In this document: piece by piece, positions 1-7,338 of the stretch | Position numbering within the stretch: the first letter of the stretch is position 1 | Layout: the number at the start of each line of letters is the position of its first letter | Source: an uncultured Selenomonadales bacterium | Lineage (GTDB): Bacteria > Bacillota > Negativicutes > Selenomonadales > Selenomonadaceae | Reading direction: 5' to 3' | DNA length: 14,578 nt | Assembly: GCA_937877545.1 (NCBI GenBank) | Contig: CALFJE010000116.1 | Coordinates: forward strand, 1 to 14,578 | Made by a program: the position numbers and the translations under genes | Notes under the pieces: model-generated | The model's database searches: none | What the model saw: the letters and a program-made list of their open reading frames with translations, nothing else | Told to the model about the DNA's origin: nothing

Positions 1-25
1 CGCCCCCGCGAGGCGAATTTCTTTG

Positions 26-55
26 CTACTTTCTTTCTTCGTTGAAAGAAAGTAG
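26..55. repeat. Perfect 12-bp inverted repeat, related to the hairpin at 3131-3164
   Basis: Positions 26-37 (CTACTTTCTTTC) and 44-55 (GAAAGAAAGTAG) are perfect reverse complements around a 6-nt loop. The preceding TTTCTTTG also resembles the flank of the hairpin at 3131-3164 when that one is read on the minus strand. The two therefore look like inverted copies of one small repeat family on either side of the TadG-like gene. There is no clean T-run on either side, so an intrinsic terminator is not well supported. Nothing else was recognised in positions 1-103. Confidence 0.6.
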
Positions 56-103
56 GTTAAAAATATTTTTCCGCGAAACCACGCTTTAGTTAAAAAGGGG
101 GGC

Positions 104-2962
104 TCAGTCTATCCAGCTTGCCCGCTTCGTCGTGAAGAACATATCGTCGACTTGATATTTATCGCTCGGCTTATCGTTCACCGTATGATCCAGCTCGTTC
201 ACGTTCAGATAAAGATAGTTAATCCGCCGCAAACTCGGTATCTGAAAGTAGCTGTAATAGGAATCGTCGCCCAGATTGAACGCCTTATCCTTGTAGTAAA
301 CGACCTCCAAAGACAAATCCCTGTAGTCCTTCAGCTCGCCGGTAACTTTATCTTTGAGCGTCTTGTAAACCGTGGGGTCATCGGGCTGTTCGTCGTCGTT
401 GGTGGCACGATAATACTTATTCTTATAAGATTCGTGACCGAGCGGCTTTGGCTTAACTTGCAAGTCGCCCTTGTTGTCGATAATAATCGGATTTTCGACG
501 GGGTTGCCGGAGGCGTCCTTGCCGCTTGCGCCGCCGGGGACGACCTTCATGTAATATTTCGCGCCGTCCCTGTTGTATTCGGCGGTAGTCTGTTCTTTGA
601 GGTAGAGCGTTTCCTCCGTGCCGTCGGAGAGCTTGCGCGTGACTTTGCGATATTCGGCAACCAATATTTTGCTCGTCGACATTTCGGTTGTAAGCATGAA
701 GTACTTATTGCCGTCCGCGTCAACGGATTTGCTGATGTAGCCGTTTTTGTAGTTGACTTGGTAGATGTTTTCCAAAGGCGTCCTGGTAACCTTCCACGTG
801 TCCTTTTTTTCGTCGATGACGTAATCCTTGAGGCTGTTGACGACGTTGCCGCCGCTGTAAACGTCGTGGTCGTCGTCCGCCAACGTCACGCCGGCATAAG
901 GACTCTCGGTCGCGGTGCCCACTTTGACTTTGAGGTCGCAGACGGGAACGTAAGGATAGAGGTTGCCGCCGCTGTTCCTGTAAACCCTGACATACGGCAG
1001 ATTGGTTTTGGCAATGTATTTGGTCTGATTGTCGCTCGTAATTACTGCGGCGTAGTTGGCATTTTGCAAAGTGGCGTTGGGTTCGGGGTTCGTGTCCAAA
1101 AGGTCTGATTTGACTACGGCGTAGCTTTGCGTGTTGCTGTAACCGTTAGCGGAGTCAAGATTTTGCGGGAAAGTGATTCGGGTGAGGTCGGCGTCGGTGA
1201 CGTTGCGATATTTTTTCAAAGCCGTGACGTGAGCCGAATCCGTGTAACCCTCGACGCCCTTAACATAGCGCGGCTCGATAATCATATACTTGGGAGCTTC
1301 GGGCACTTCATACAGGGAAAAGGTACCCTGCGCGGAGTCGGGGGTGACGGAATAATCTTTGCTGATCTCGGCAAATTGTGCCTCGGTGATAAGGTCGCCC
1401 GACTTAACAAAAAGCGTGTAACCGTACTTGTCCTTGACGGAAATATAGCCCTTGCCGATATAGTCGCTGTCCTCCTTGAGTTGCAGATATTCCTCGGCAA
1501 TGACAAAGCCGTTGAGATTATGCCCGTTGCCGTTGATTATTACGGGACTGTGGGGCATGTAGATAATCGCGTTCCAATCCTCGTAAAGGTTCAAGATGAC
1601 GGGTTGCGATTTCCTTACGAAAGTATCCTCCGCGAAAGTGGTACTGAGGCTCTTCAAATATTCATTCTTGTTGAGGCTGGTGACATAAACGTTTGTGTAG
1701 TTGGTTTCGGGTCCCATGTAAAAGACGAAGAACGGGCGATATTTATAAACCGTGTAAGGAGTGTTGTTTTTGTCGTAGGCGGTCGTGGTCGCGGTGTTGT
1801 CGGTGTGCACGTTCATAATCATCTGGTGAACGGAGTTCAAGGAAGATTGGTTGCCCCATTTGGTTTTCGACCACATGGGGTCGCTTTCAATGCGTGTCCA
1901 GAGAATGTCGGGCTTCAAGTCGTTGATGTCGCGATCTGACCACGCGTAATTGAAATTGATTAAGCCTTGGATTCGCAAATCGTAGCCGTGCGTTGAAGTC
2001 CAACCGTCCTGATTTATATACCTTAGCGTTCTTCCGGCGGGCGCGTCCATACGCAAATCCCAATCGGTCTCGAACCAGCCGCCTTGAACTTCAAAGTCCT
2101 GGTTGAAGTCAATATTTATGGCGTCCAAGTCGTTTTCCGAAAAATATTTATTGCCGTTGGCTTCCGTGGGAATGCCGCTGCCGCCCGTTTGTTGGACGTT
2201 TACCGTCTCCGTCTTAAAATCGTCGCCGTCTTTGTAAGAAACTCTCTTCGCGCCGTTCACGGTTTGCCTATAGTGATTCCAATTACCCGAAAAGCTGAAG
2301 TAACGCCTCTGATATTCCCAGTTGGCAATGATTTTGCTTTTCTCCAGCTGATTGATGATTGTAACCAAATCGACATCGTGAGGCTTGAGCAGGGCATAGG
2401 CTACGACTTTAGCCTCCATTGGATCCCAGCCGCGCAGGAAAAGATGACTTACTTTTTCGGTGAGCGTGACTTGATAGTACTTAAGCCCGTTTTCCCTTTG
2501 CTGAATGTCCATGGCTTTGGCGTAGAGGACGGAGGCGAAATTTACGGTCTCGTTCTTTTTGATGGTGTTCCAGCCGTCCGTAACCTTGTTGGTGTCTTCG
2601 GTGGCGGAAAGATTTTTGTTGGCGTATTTTTTGGCGTCCGCCTTACCCGGAGCCTCGTTGATTGTCTTGCCGGTATAAGCTTGAGTTTCCTCGTCGACGT
2701 AGTAAATCGTATAGTCGCTAAGGAGGTCGGTGGGCGGGTTCGACAAAGAGTAGACGTAGTAGTCGCTAAGGTCTTGATTCTTTTCGACGAGTTTCATTGC
2801 GCCCGCCAGAGCCGCCGCGTCCGCCGCGTTTTGCAGTCGCGAGACCGTCAGGTAGTACCAGCCCAAATCTATGCCCGCGCCCACGAACACGATAAGCAGC
2901 GGCGTCAGCAATGCCCAAAGTACCATGACTTGTCCGCGTCGTTTTAATTCCTTGAGCCGCAT
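104..2962 (-). CDS. Large TadE/TadG-like (Tad_N) membrane-anchored protein, probably surface-exposed
   Basis: This encodes a 952-residue protein. Residues 1-60 are the classic N-terminus of TadG-type Flp pilus assembly proteins: a basic stretch (KELKRRGQ), one hydrophobic helix at about 12-36, then the helical motif QNAADAAALAGA at 44-55. The rest has no recognisable enzyme domain and is rich in Tyr, Asp, Lys and Asn. Residues about 468-491 (PVIINGNGHNLNGFVIAEE) resemble the gly/asn-rich beta-turn region seen in many pilus-associated or PilX-like exported proteins. The start at 2962 is chosen because GGAAAGGAG lies about 10 nt upstream and a near-consensus promoter lies about 40 nt upstream; the longer open frame (to 3049) would begin upstream of that promoter. 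No tadA, tadB, tadC, rcpA or flp gene is in the window, so it appears to be an orphan here. A role in surface attachment is inferred; only the N-terminal domain is recognised. Confidence 0.8.
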   Translation of the reverse strand: MRLKELKRRGQVMVLWALLTPLLIVFVGAGIDLGWYYLTVSRLQNAADAAALAGAMKLVEKNQDLSDYYVYSLSNPPTDLLSDYTIYYVDEETQAYTGKTINEAPGKADAKKYANKNLSATEDTNKVTDGWNTIKKNETVNFASVLYAKAMDIQQRENGLKYYQVTLTEKVSHLFLRGWDPMEAKVVAYALLKPHDVDLVTIINQLEKSKIIANWEYQRRYFSFSGNWNHYRQTVNGAKRVSYKDGDDFKTETVNVQQTGGSGIPTEANGNKYFSENDLDAINIDFNQDFEVQGGWFETDWDLRMDAPAGRTLRYINQDGWTSTHGYDLRIQGLINFNYAWSDRDINDLKPDILWTRIESDPMWSKTKWGNQSSLNSVHQMIMNVHTDNTATTTAYDKNNTPYTVYKYRPFFVFYMGPETNYTNVYVTSLNKNEYLKSLSTTFAEDTFVRKSQPVILNLYEDWNAIIYMPHSPVIINGNGHNLNGFVIAEEYLQLKEDSDYIGKGYISVKDKYGYTLFVKSGDLITEAQFAEISKDYSVTPDSAQGTFSLYEVPEAPKYMIIEPRYVKGVEGYTDSAHVTALKKYRNVTDADLTRITFPQNLDSANGYSNTQSYAVVKSDLLDTNPEPNATLQNANYAAVITSDNQTKYIAKTNLPYVRVYRNSGGNLYPYVPVCDLKVKVGTATESPYAGVTLADDDHDVYSGGNVVNSLKDYVIDEKKDTWKVTRTPLENIYQVNYKNGYISKSVDADGNKYFMLTTEMSTSKILVAEYRKVTRKLSDGTEETLYLKEQTTAEYNRDGAKYYMKVVPGGASGKDASGNPVENPIIIDNKGDLQVKPKPLGHESYKNKYYRATNDDEQPDDPTVYKTLKDKVTGELKDYRDLSLEVVYYKDKAFNLGDDSYYSYFQIPSLRRINYLYLNVNELDHTVNDKPSDKYQVDDMFFTTKRASWID

Positions 2963-2999
2963 GATTGACACGCTCCTTTCCGAATCAGTCTTTGAGGGC

Positions 3000-3027
3000 A
3001 TTATATCAAGGCGGGCGGTTTTTTCAA
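3000..3027 (-). promoter_or_regulatory. Sigma-A type promoter of the TadG-like gene
   Basis: Reading the minus strand, TTGAAA (3027-3022) and TATAAT (3005-3000) are separated by 16 nt: a 5/6 -35 box and a perfect -10 box. Transcription would begin near 2993, giving a 5' leader of about 30 nt that contains the SD GGAAAGGAG before the ATG at 2962. This supports single-gene transcription of the TadG-like gene. Confidence 0.7.
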
Positions 3028-3130
3028 GGGAGCGGGCGATTGACGGCAAAATTTAATGTGTTGCCAATAAAAAATCCCGCCAAGGGTGTCGACGAAGATT
3101 TTAGCGTTCAATGATTTTTGCAGTCAGGAT

Positions 3131-3308
3131 CTACTTTTTCTTTGAGGTGCCAAAGAAAAAGTAGCAAAAAGAAAGGCACTTAGACCGGCAAAGAAACATC
3201 CATGTTTCTGTTGCCGGCGGCCGCCGTCCTTGGCGACCGGGTTTCAGCTTACTTAAAGCCGCTCCGCGTTCGGGCGAATCATTTCCGCGCAGGGCAACGT
3301 GACGTTGC
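3131..3308. repeat. Hairpin-rich intergenic element (four dyads in a row)
   Basis: Four inverted repeats follow one another. They are: 3131-3144/3151-3164, a perfect 14-bp stem with a 6-nt loop (arm CTACTTTTTCTTTG); 3185-3199/3202-3217, about 15 pairs with one bulged G (CCGGCAA...TTGCCGG); 3215-3226, the 12-bp palindrome CGGCGGCCGCCG; and 3294-3308, GCAACGT-G-ACGTTGC. The first dyad resembles the hairpin at 26-55. A 75-codon open frame overlaps the element on the minus strand, but it starts with TTG, lacks an SD and ends in a low-complexity KCLSFCYFFF-type stretch dictated by the stem, so I do not call it a gene. The rest of the gap 3028-3363 shows no gene; a weak CCC-TTGGC-GGG stem before six T (minus strand, about 3070-3085) could be a poor terminator. 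Confidence 0.55.
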
Positions 3309-3363
3309 ATCCTGTGTGGGTAACCGCTCAATGCCATTAGCTTTGTAAACGAATCCAAATCAG

Positions 3364-4716
3364 TTACTTCCGCGCAGGTTTAAGTCGTTTCATATGGTAG
3401 GAGTACGCCGCGATTAGGAAAATCGTCGTGATGAACCAGCTTATCGGGTAGACCGCCATTAGCGTGGCATAGGTCGGGATTTTGGCAAAGGCGGTGAATA
3501 CCCACACGACGCGCACGCCGCACACGCAAATCAGCGTTATCACGGCAGGCGTCAGCGATATGCCGTAGCCGCGCAGGGCACCCGATATGCCCTCCATGAT
3601 GACGTTAATCAGTTCGGGCAGGACGATATACCAAAGCCGAATCACGCCCAGGCGGATAACTTCGGGGTCGCTGTTGAACAGGCTCAGCACGTCCTCGGCG
3701 AAGAACAGGATTAGACAACACAGCGTCTGCATAAAAATCGCGCTCAAGCCCATTGATACCCATGTCGCCCGCTTGCAACGCTTTAAGTTATCCGCGCCGT
3801 AGTTTTGCCCGACGAAGGTCGTAGCCGCCTGCCCGAAGCCGTTCACCACGCAGAAGACGTTAATCTCAATGGTGAACGCCGCCGCCGAAGCCGCCATTGC
3901 GTCCGCGCCCAACGAGTTTATCGCCGCTTGAATCAGCAGGTTGGACAGCGAAAAGACCATGCCTTGAATTCCCGCCGGCAAGCCGATTCGCACGATTTCC
4001 AATAACTCTGCGCGGTCGGTATTCATTTCGTTTAGGTCGAGCCTTATGACGCCGTCGGCTTTAAGCAGGGCGCGGAGCAAGATTATCGCGCTTAAGACGT
4101 TTGCGATAACGGTAGCCGCCGCCACGCCCGCTATTCCCCAATCAAATTGCAACACGAACAGCAGATTTAATGCGATGTTTGCAAAGCTTGCCGTCGCCAG
4201 CGCGATTAACGGCGTGCGCGTGTCGCCCTTGCTCCTAAATATTGCCGCCTCGAAGTTGTAGAGGCTCATTGCGGGCAGACCGAGCAGGAAGATTCGCAAG
4301 TAAGTTTCTGCCATATCGACGACGAGCGCGGGCACTTCCAGTAAATAAAAAATCGGCGCAACGAGCAGTTCGCCCACCGCGCAGAAGCCCAGTCCCGCCG
4401 CTATCGCCAAAATAAATGCCGTGTTCACAGCCGCGTGAGCACGGTCGAATTTTTTTGCGCCGAGGCTTTGAGCTATAACGACGTTCGCGCCCAGGCTCAA
4501 GCCCATCAGCAGGCTTACAATCAGCCCGACCATTGAGATATTGTTGCCGACAGCCGCCATAGCGTGTTTGCCGACGAATTTGCCGAGCGTCACGACGTCC
4601 GCCGCGTTTAGGAGTTGTTGCATGACGCCCGTAAGCGCGAGCGGCAACGCGAACAGGATTATCTTATCCCACAGCGAGCCGCGCAGCATGTCAATATCGC
4701 GTGCGTTGAACTTCAT
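3364..4716 (-). CDS. MATE family efflux transporter (NorM/DinF-like)
   Basis: The 450-residue length and the alternation of about 12 hydrophobic segments fit the multidrug and toxic compound extrusion family: inner-membrane antiporters that export organic cations or metabolites using a Na+ or H+ gradient. Family features include the N-terminal PLALTGVMQQLLNAADVVTLG segment, with its P..L....Q...N..D pattern, GLSLGANVVIAQSLGAKKFD after TM2 (residues about 78-97), its repeat-half counterpart GFGQAATTFVGQNYGA, and an FRSKGDTRTPL loop. The start codon overlaps the birA stop in an ATGA (4713-4716), indicating translational coupling. The SD is a modest GGGGGA about 12 nt upstream. The substrate cannot be deduced. 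Nothing indicates truncation. Confidence 0.9.
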   Translation of the reverse strand: MKFNARDIDMLRGSLWDKIILFALPLALTGVMQQLLNAADVVTLGKFVGKHAMAAVGNNISMVGLIVSLLMGLSLGANVVIAQSLGAKKFDRAHAAVNTAFILAIAAGLGFCAVGELLVAPIFYLLEVPALVVDMAETYLRIFLLGLPAMSLYNFEAAIFRSKGDTRTPLIALATASFANIALNLLFVLQFDWGIAGVAAATVIANVLSAIILLRALLKADGVIRLDLNEMNTDRAELLEIVRIGLPAGIQGMVFSLSNLLIQAAINSLGADAMAASAAAFTIEINVFCVVNGFGQAATTFVGQNYGADNLKRCKRATWVSMGLSAIFMQTLCCLILFFAEDVLSLFNSDPEVIRLGVIRLWYIVLPELINVIMEGISGALRGYGISLTPAVITLICVCGVRVVWVFTAFAKIPTYATLMAVYPISWFITTIFLIAAYSYHMKRLKPARK

Positions 4717-5687
4717 CTTATCGAAACATCCCCCGCGTAGACTGTGCGCCGCCCGTCAGCCGTCTCGACGACAAGTGCGCCGTCCGCGTCCAAATCGACA
4801 GCCTTGCCGTTGAAAGTTTCGCCGCCGTCGCCCGCCGAGATGACGCGGACTTTCTTGCCGAGCGTCACGTTATATTTGCGCCAACGATTCAGAATTTCAC
4901 CGAAGCCCGAATCGTTGACTTCGCGATAAAGTTTGTCGAACTCTTCAAGCACGGCGCGTAAAAAATCGACGCGGGACAGCGGCGCACCGTTCAGTTCCGA
5001 CAGCGAAGTCGCCACGTCGCGGAGTTCTTCGGGGAATTCGTCGCGGCTTATGTTGACGTTGATACCAATCCCGATAACGACGTAAGTTATCTTGCCCATT
5101 TCGCCGGTTATCTCGGTCAAAATGCCGACGAGTTTGCGCCCGTCGTGCATGATGTCGTTTGGCCATTTAATTTCGGCGCGGAGGTTGAAACGATTCATAG
5201 CCTCGGCAATGGCGACGGCGGTCATCAAGGTACATTTGGGGGCGTCGTGAGGCAGGAACTTGGGGCGCAGGATAATCGAAAACCAAATGCCCTTGCCACG
5301 CGGCGAATAAAAAGTTCGGTCGAGGCGACCTTTGCCGCCCGTCTGTTCCTCGGCGACGACGATTGTACCGTCGGGTGCGCCGTGATACGCCAGAGCTTTG
5401 GCGTCGCGATTGGTCGATTCAACGGAGGGCGAGTAGTGCATTTCCTTGCCGATAATTTCTGTGTCAAGCCCGATTTGAATTTCGCCGGGCAACAGCAGGT
5501 CGGGCGCGTCTTCGAGCTTGTAGCCGCACCGTTCGCGGCTTAAGATTCGGTAGCCGCTTTCGCGAAGACTCTGAATATGTTTCCAGACGGCTGTGCGCGA
5601 AATTTCCAGCTTGCCGGCAATGCTTTCGCCCGATACAAAGTTTTCTCCCGCGTTCTTCAACATCTCAACTATCGTCGTCTTGCGCAT
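4713..5687 (-). CDS. birA: Bifunctional biotin-protein ligase / biotin operon repressor BirA
   Basis: The enzyme activates biotin with ATP and attaches it to a lysine of biotin-dependent carboxylase subunits; the group II form also binds DNA as a biotin-sensing repressor. This is group II: residues about 1-60 form a winged helix-turn-helix (ESIAGKLEISRTAVWKHIQSL at 21-41). The catalytic domain follows, with STN (91-93), the biotinoyl-AMP loop QTGGKGRLDR (115-124), KWPND (174-178), KLVGIL (185-190) and GIGINVN (206-212). A C-terminal SH3-like domain spans about 276-322. The 324-residue length is normal. The SD GAGGTG lies 8 nt from the ATG. It lies 50 nt downstream of the asparaginase gene and overlaps the MATE gene. 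No bio genes are in the window, so its repressor targets are elsewhere. Confidence 0.95.
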   Translation of the reverse strand: MRKTTIVEMLKNAGENFVSGESIAGKLEISRTAVWKHIQSLRESGYRILSRERCGYKLEDAPDLLLPGEIQIGLDTEIIGKEMHYSPSVESTNRDAKALAYHGAPDGTIVVAEEQTGGKGRLDRTFYSPRGKGIWFSIILRPKFLPHDAPKCTLMTAVAIAEAMNRFNLRAEIKWPNDIMHDGRKLVGILTEITGEMGKITYVVIGIGINVNISRDEFPEELRDVATSLSELNGAPLSRVDFLRAVLEEFDKLYREVNDSGFGEILNRWRKYNVTLGKKVRVISAGDGGETFNGKAVDLDADGALVVETADGRRTVYAGDVSIR

Positions 5688-5713
5688 ATTCGTTTCACCT
5701 CGCTTGACAGCTT

Positions 5714-5741
5714 AGCATAATTTTTATTCGGTTTCAATCAA
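5714..5741 (-). promoter_or_regulatory. Possible promoter for birA-MATE
   Basis: On the minus strand TTGATT (5741-5736) and TATGCT (5719-5714) are 16 nt apart, each matching 4 of 6 consensus bases, in an A/T-rich spacer. The site overlaps the end of the asparaginase gene and is the only promoter-like sequence in the 50-nt gap. The gap may equally be an internal operon spacer. Confidence 0.3.
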
Positions 5742-6733
5742 AAGACGGCTTCAATCGTGCCGATAACCTCGCCGCGATGATTCTTTAACACCGGCGGGAA
5801 CAGTTTATCCAACGCCGCCGCCTCGTCGCGTGTCAGCAAGTCCAACCATTTCAAGACCGCGATTGTCATTGGCGTCACCGCCGCAAAGCTCCCGTCCTCA
5901 ACCTTAAACGTTATGCCGAGGTCGCCGTCCTTGACTGCCAGGCAATAGACCGCGTCCGCGCCGATTTTCGCGATTATCCTGCCGCCCGTGACTTCCGTTA
6001 CCGCCAAATCGATTCGACCCGTCCCCGATACCACTTGCGGATAGTTGCTCATTGCGTCGCGGATTTTGGTTGCCGCTAATTCATAATCGCCCCAACCGCC
6101 CAGCTTTGGCGTCGACAGCCGCGCATACGCCAGCGACATGTTGTAAATCGGCAGGTAGAATACGGGCACCCCGCAGCCGTCTATGCCTGTTTCCAGCTTG
6201 TCTTCGGGCATTCGCGACGCCATTGCCACGTGCTTGAAGATTAGCCGTTGCGCCTCGTGGTCGGGCTTAGTGTAGCCTTCATACGGCACGCCCAACATCA
6301 TTGCCAGCGCGATTATCTGCGAGTGTTTGCCGGAGCAGGCGTTGTGCACGGGCAAGACTTTTTCCCCCGCCGCGATGATTTTTTTGAACGCCTTGCCGCT
6401 CATGGGGCGCACCACGCCGCAATCCAAAACCGATTCGTCCAATCCGAGCTTAGCCAAAATCCCGCGTACAAGCGCGACGTGATTCTCCTCCCCGCTGTGG
6501 CTTGAGACCAACAGCGCAAGTTCCTCGTCGGTTATGCCGTATCGTTCAAGCCCGCCGTTTTTCACGAAAGGCAATGCTTGAAACGGCTTAGCGGCACTGC
6601 GCCAGAACATGGGCAAATGCGCGTTGCCAATCGACGCCACGACCTCGCCCTTGCTGTTGACCGCCGCCACGTCCCCGCGATGAATATTCTCCACGTGACC
6701 TGCGCGGGTGTACTGCAATAAAATTTCGCTCAT
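5738..6733 (-). CDS. Asparaginase of the asparaginase II family (Rhizobium etli AnsA type)
   Basis: It is predicted to hydrolyse L-asparagine to aspartate and ammonia in the cytoplasm; no signal peptide is visible. The 331 residues carry the conserved motifs of this family, which is unrelated to E. coli AnsA/AnsB: WRSAAKPFQALP (44-55), SSHSGE (77-82), HNACSGKH (130-137) and GIDGCGVP (183-190). In the R. etli enzyme two Ser-Lys tandems are catalytic and Cys, Lys, Cys bind a metal. By motif alignment the equivalents here are S46/K49, S78 and C133/K136/C187, so the active site appears intact (the residue roles are from memory of the family). An AAGGAGG SD 9 nt before the ATG overlaps the stop codon of the DUF4160 gene, and only 12 nt separate the two, so they are probably co-transcribed. 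Confidence 0.88.
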   Translation of the reverse strand: MSEILLQYTRAGHVENIHRGDVAAVNSKGEVVASIGNAHLPMFWRSAAKPFQALPFVKNGGLERYGITDEELALLVSSHSGEENHVALVRGILAKLGLDESVLDCGVVRPMSGKAFKKIIAAGEKVLPVHNACSGKHSQIIALAMMLGVPYEGYTKPDHEAQRLIFKHVAMASRMPEDKLETGIDGCGVPVFYLPIYNMSLAYARLSTPKLGGWGDYELAATKIRDAMSNYPQVVSGTGRIDLAVTEVTGGRIIAKIGADAVYCLAVKDGDLGITFKVEDGSFAAVTPMTIAVLKWLDLLTRDEAAALDKLFPPVLKNHRGEVIGTIEAVF

Positions 6734-6745
6734 AAAAATTCCTCC

Positions 6746-7003
6746 TTACTTGCTGAAATAATCATACCAAGCCGCGATGATATTGTTGCGTTCAAGCGCG
6801 ATAGCCTTCAAAATCCGCGTCAAGTCTTTTTGAGGAATGCGGCTGTTGTTGTGAACCAAAACGGGGTTGCTGTCGGCGGGCAACCAAATTTTGGTCGCGT
6901 TGGCACTCTGCTTGCCCTTGGCAACGTGAACATGAACAGGCTCGTTGTTTTCGTTTGACCAAAAAAATATTTTGTAACCGTACAGCTCAAACAATATCGG
7001 CAA
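6746..7003 (-). CDS. DUF4160 family protein
   Basis: A small protein of 85 residues from the chosen start. It matches the DUF4160 pattern: an N-terminal MPILFELYGYKIFFW strand region, the hydrophilic NNEPVHVHVAKGK motif, in which family members usually have PPHxHV, then a helical C-terminus with IPQKDL and WYDYF. The function of the family is unknown; members are often encoded next to another small protein, commonly DUF2442. I chose the TTG at 7003 because family members usually begin with MP and GGTGAG lies 5 nt upstream; TTG at 7027 or a GTG would also be in frame. The start lies inside the upstream 94-aa gene (17-nt overlap), indicating a coupled pair. The function, including any toxin-antitoxin role, is not established. 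Confidence 0.75.
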   Translation of the reverse strand: MPILFELYGYKIFFWSNENNEPVHVHVAKGKQSANATKIWLPADSNPVLVHNNSRIPQKDLTRILKAIALERNNIIAAWYDYFSK

Positions 7004-7271
7004 CAATCTCACCGTCCTCACGGGCAATTTCCCAAATCAGCGGGCTGTGCCTTTCGACGAAACGACGCAACTTATATTCCTCGTCCTCTGTGAAGCCCAT
7101 GCACTTTTTGCAGTAGCACACGGGCAGGACGTATTCGGCGATGTCAAAGCCGTTATCGTTCGGGCGTTCGAGGTGGACGGTAATGCTTTCGCCCGTGCGC
7201 TTAGAGAAATGTATATCCGTGAACGTGACGGTTATATTTTCGCGGACGAGCTTAAGATATTCGTGACGCAA
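6987..7271 (-). CDS. Small CxCxxC protein of unknown function, partner of the DUF4160 gene
   Basis: The chosen start is the TTG at 7271, 7 nt after a strong SD (GAGGAGG, 7285-7279), giving 94 residues. The frame remains open upstream as far as 7460, but that part runs through the ftsH terminator and tail and is Arg/Ser-rich shadow sequence. The protein has a predicted beta-rich first half (ENITVTFTDIHF), a cysteine cluster VCYCKKC at 51-57 that could bind a metal, and a charged helical second half. I do not recognise the family; it is not obviously DUF2442, the usual DUF4160 partner. It overlaps the DUF4160 start by 17 nt. Its SD begins only two nucleotides after the T-run of the ftsH terminator, so its expression probably depends on read-through. 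Confidence 0.7.
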   Translation of the reverse strand: MRHEYLKLVRENITVTFTDIHFSKRTGESITVHLERPNDNGFDIAEYVLPVCYCKKCMGFTEDEEYKLRRFVERHSPLIWEIAREDGEIVADIV

Positions 7272-7287
7272 AAGATTTCCTCCTCGC

Positions 7288-7327
7288 AAAAAAAATTGGG
7301 AGGTCAAAGTTTCCTCCAACCTCCCAA
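7288..7327 (-). terminator. Intrinsic terminator after ftsH
   Basis: Reading the minus strand, TTGGGAGGT (7327-7319) and ACCTCCCAA (7304-7296) form a perfect 9-bp stem around a 14-nt loop, followed directly by eight T (7295-7288). It lies 11 nt after the ftsH stop codon. The SD of the next gene starts two nucleotides beyond the T-run. Confidence 0.85.
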
Positions 7328-7338
7328 TCCCAAATTGT

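Noticed and set aside
152..1108. 318-codon plus-strand open frame opposite the TadG-like gene
   Set aside because: It is antisense to a protein with a recognised N-terminal domain and its own promoter and SD; the Val/Asp-rich product is typical of a shadow frame. The same holds for the plus-strand frames at 1127-1939 and 2084-2947.
2963..3049. N-terminal extension of the TadG-like protein to a start at 3049
   Set aside because: It would begin upstream of the TTGAAA/TATAAT promoter, and no SD precedes it, whereas the ATG at 2962 has GGAAAGGAG.
3131..3164. Intrinsic terminator of the MATE gene
   Set aside because: The 14-bp stem is A/T-rich, lies about 200 nt after the stop codon and is not followed by a T-run on either strand.
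3131..3358. 75-codon minus-strand open frame between the MATE and TadG-like genes
   Set aside because: TTG start without an SD, basic low-complexity product, and its last third is the translation of the hairpin arms. It is better explained as a structured repeat.
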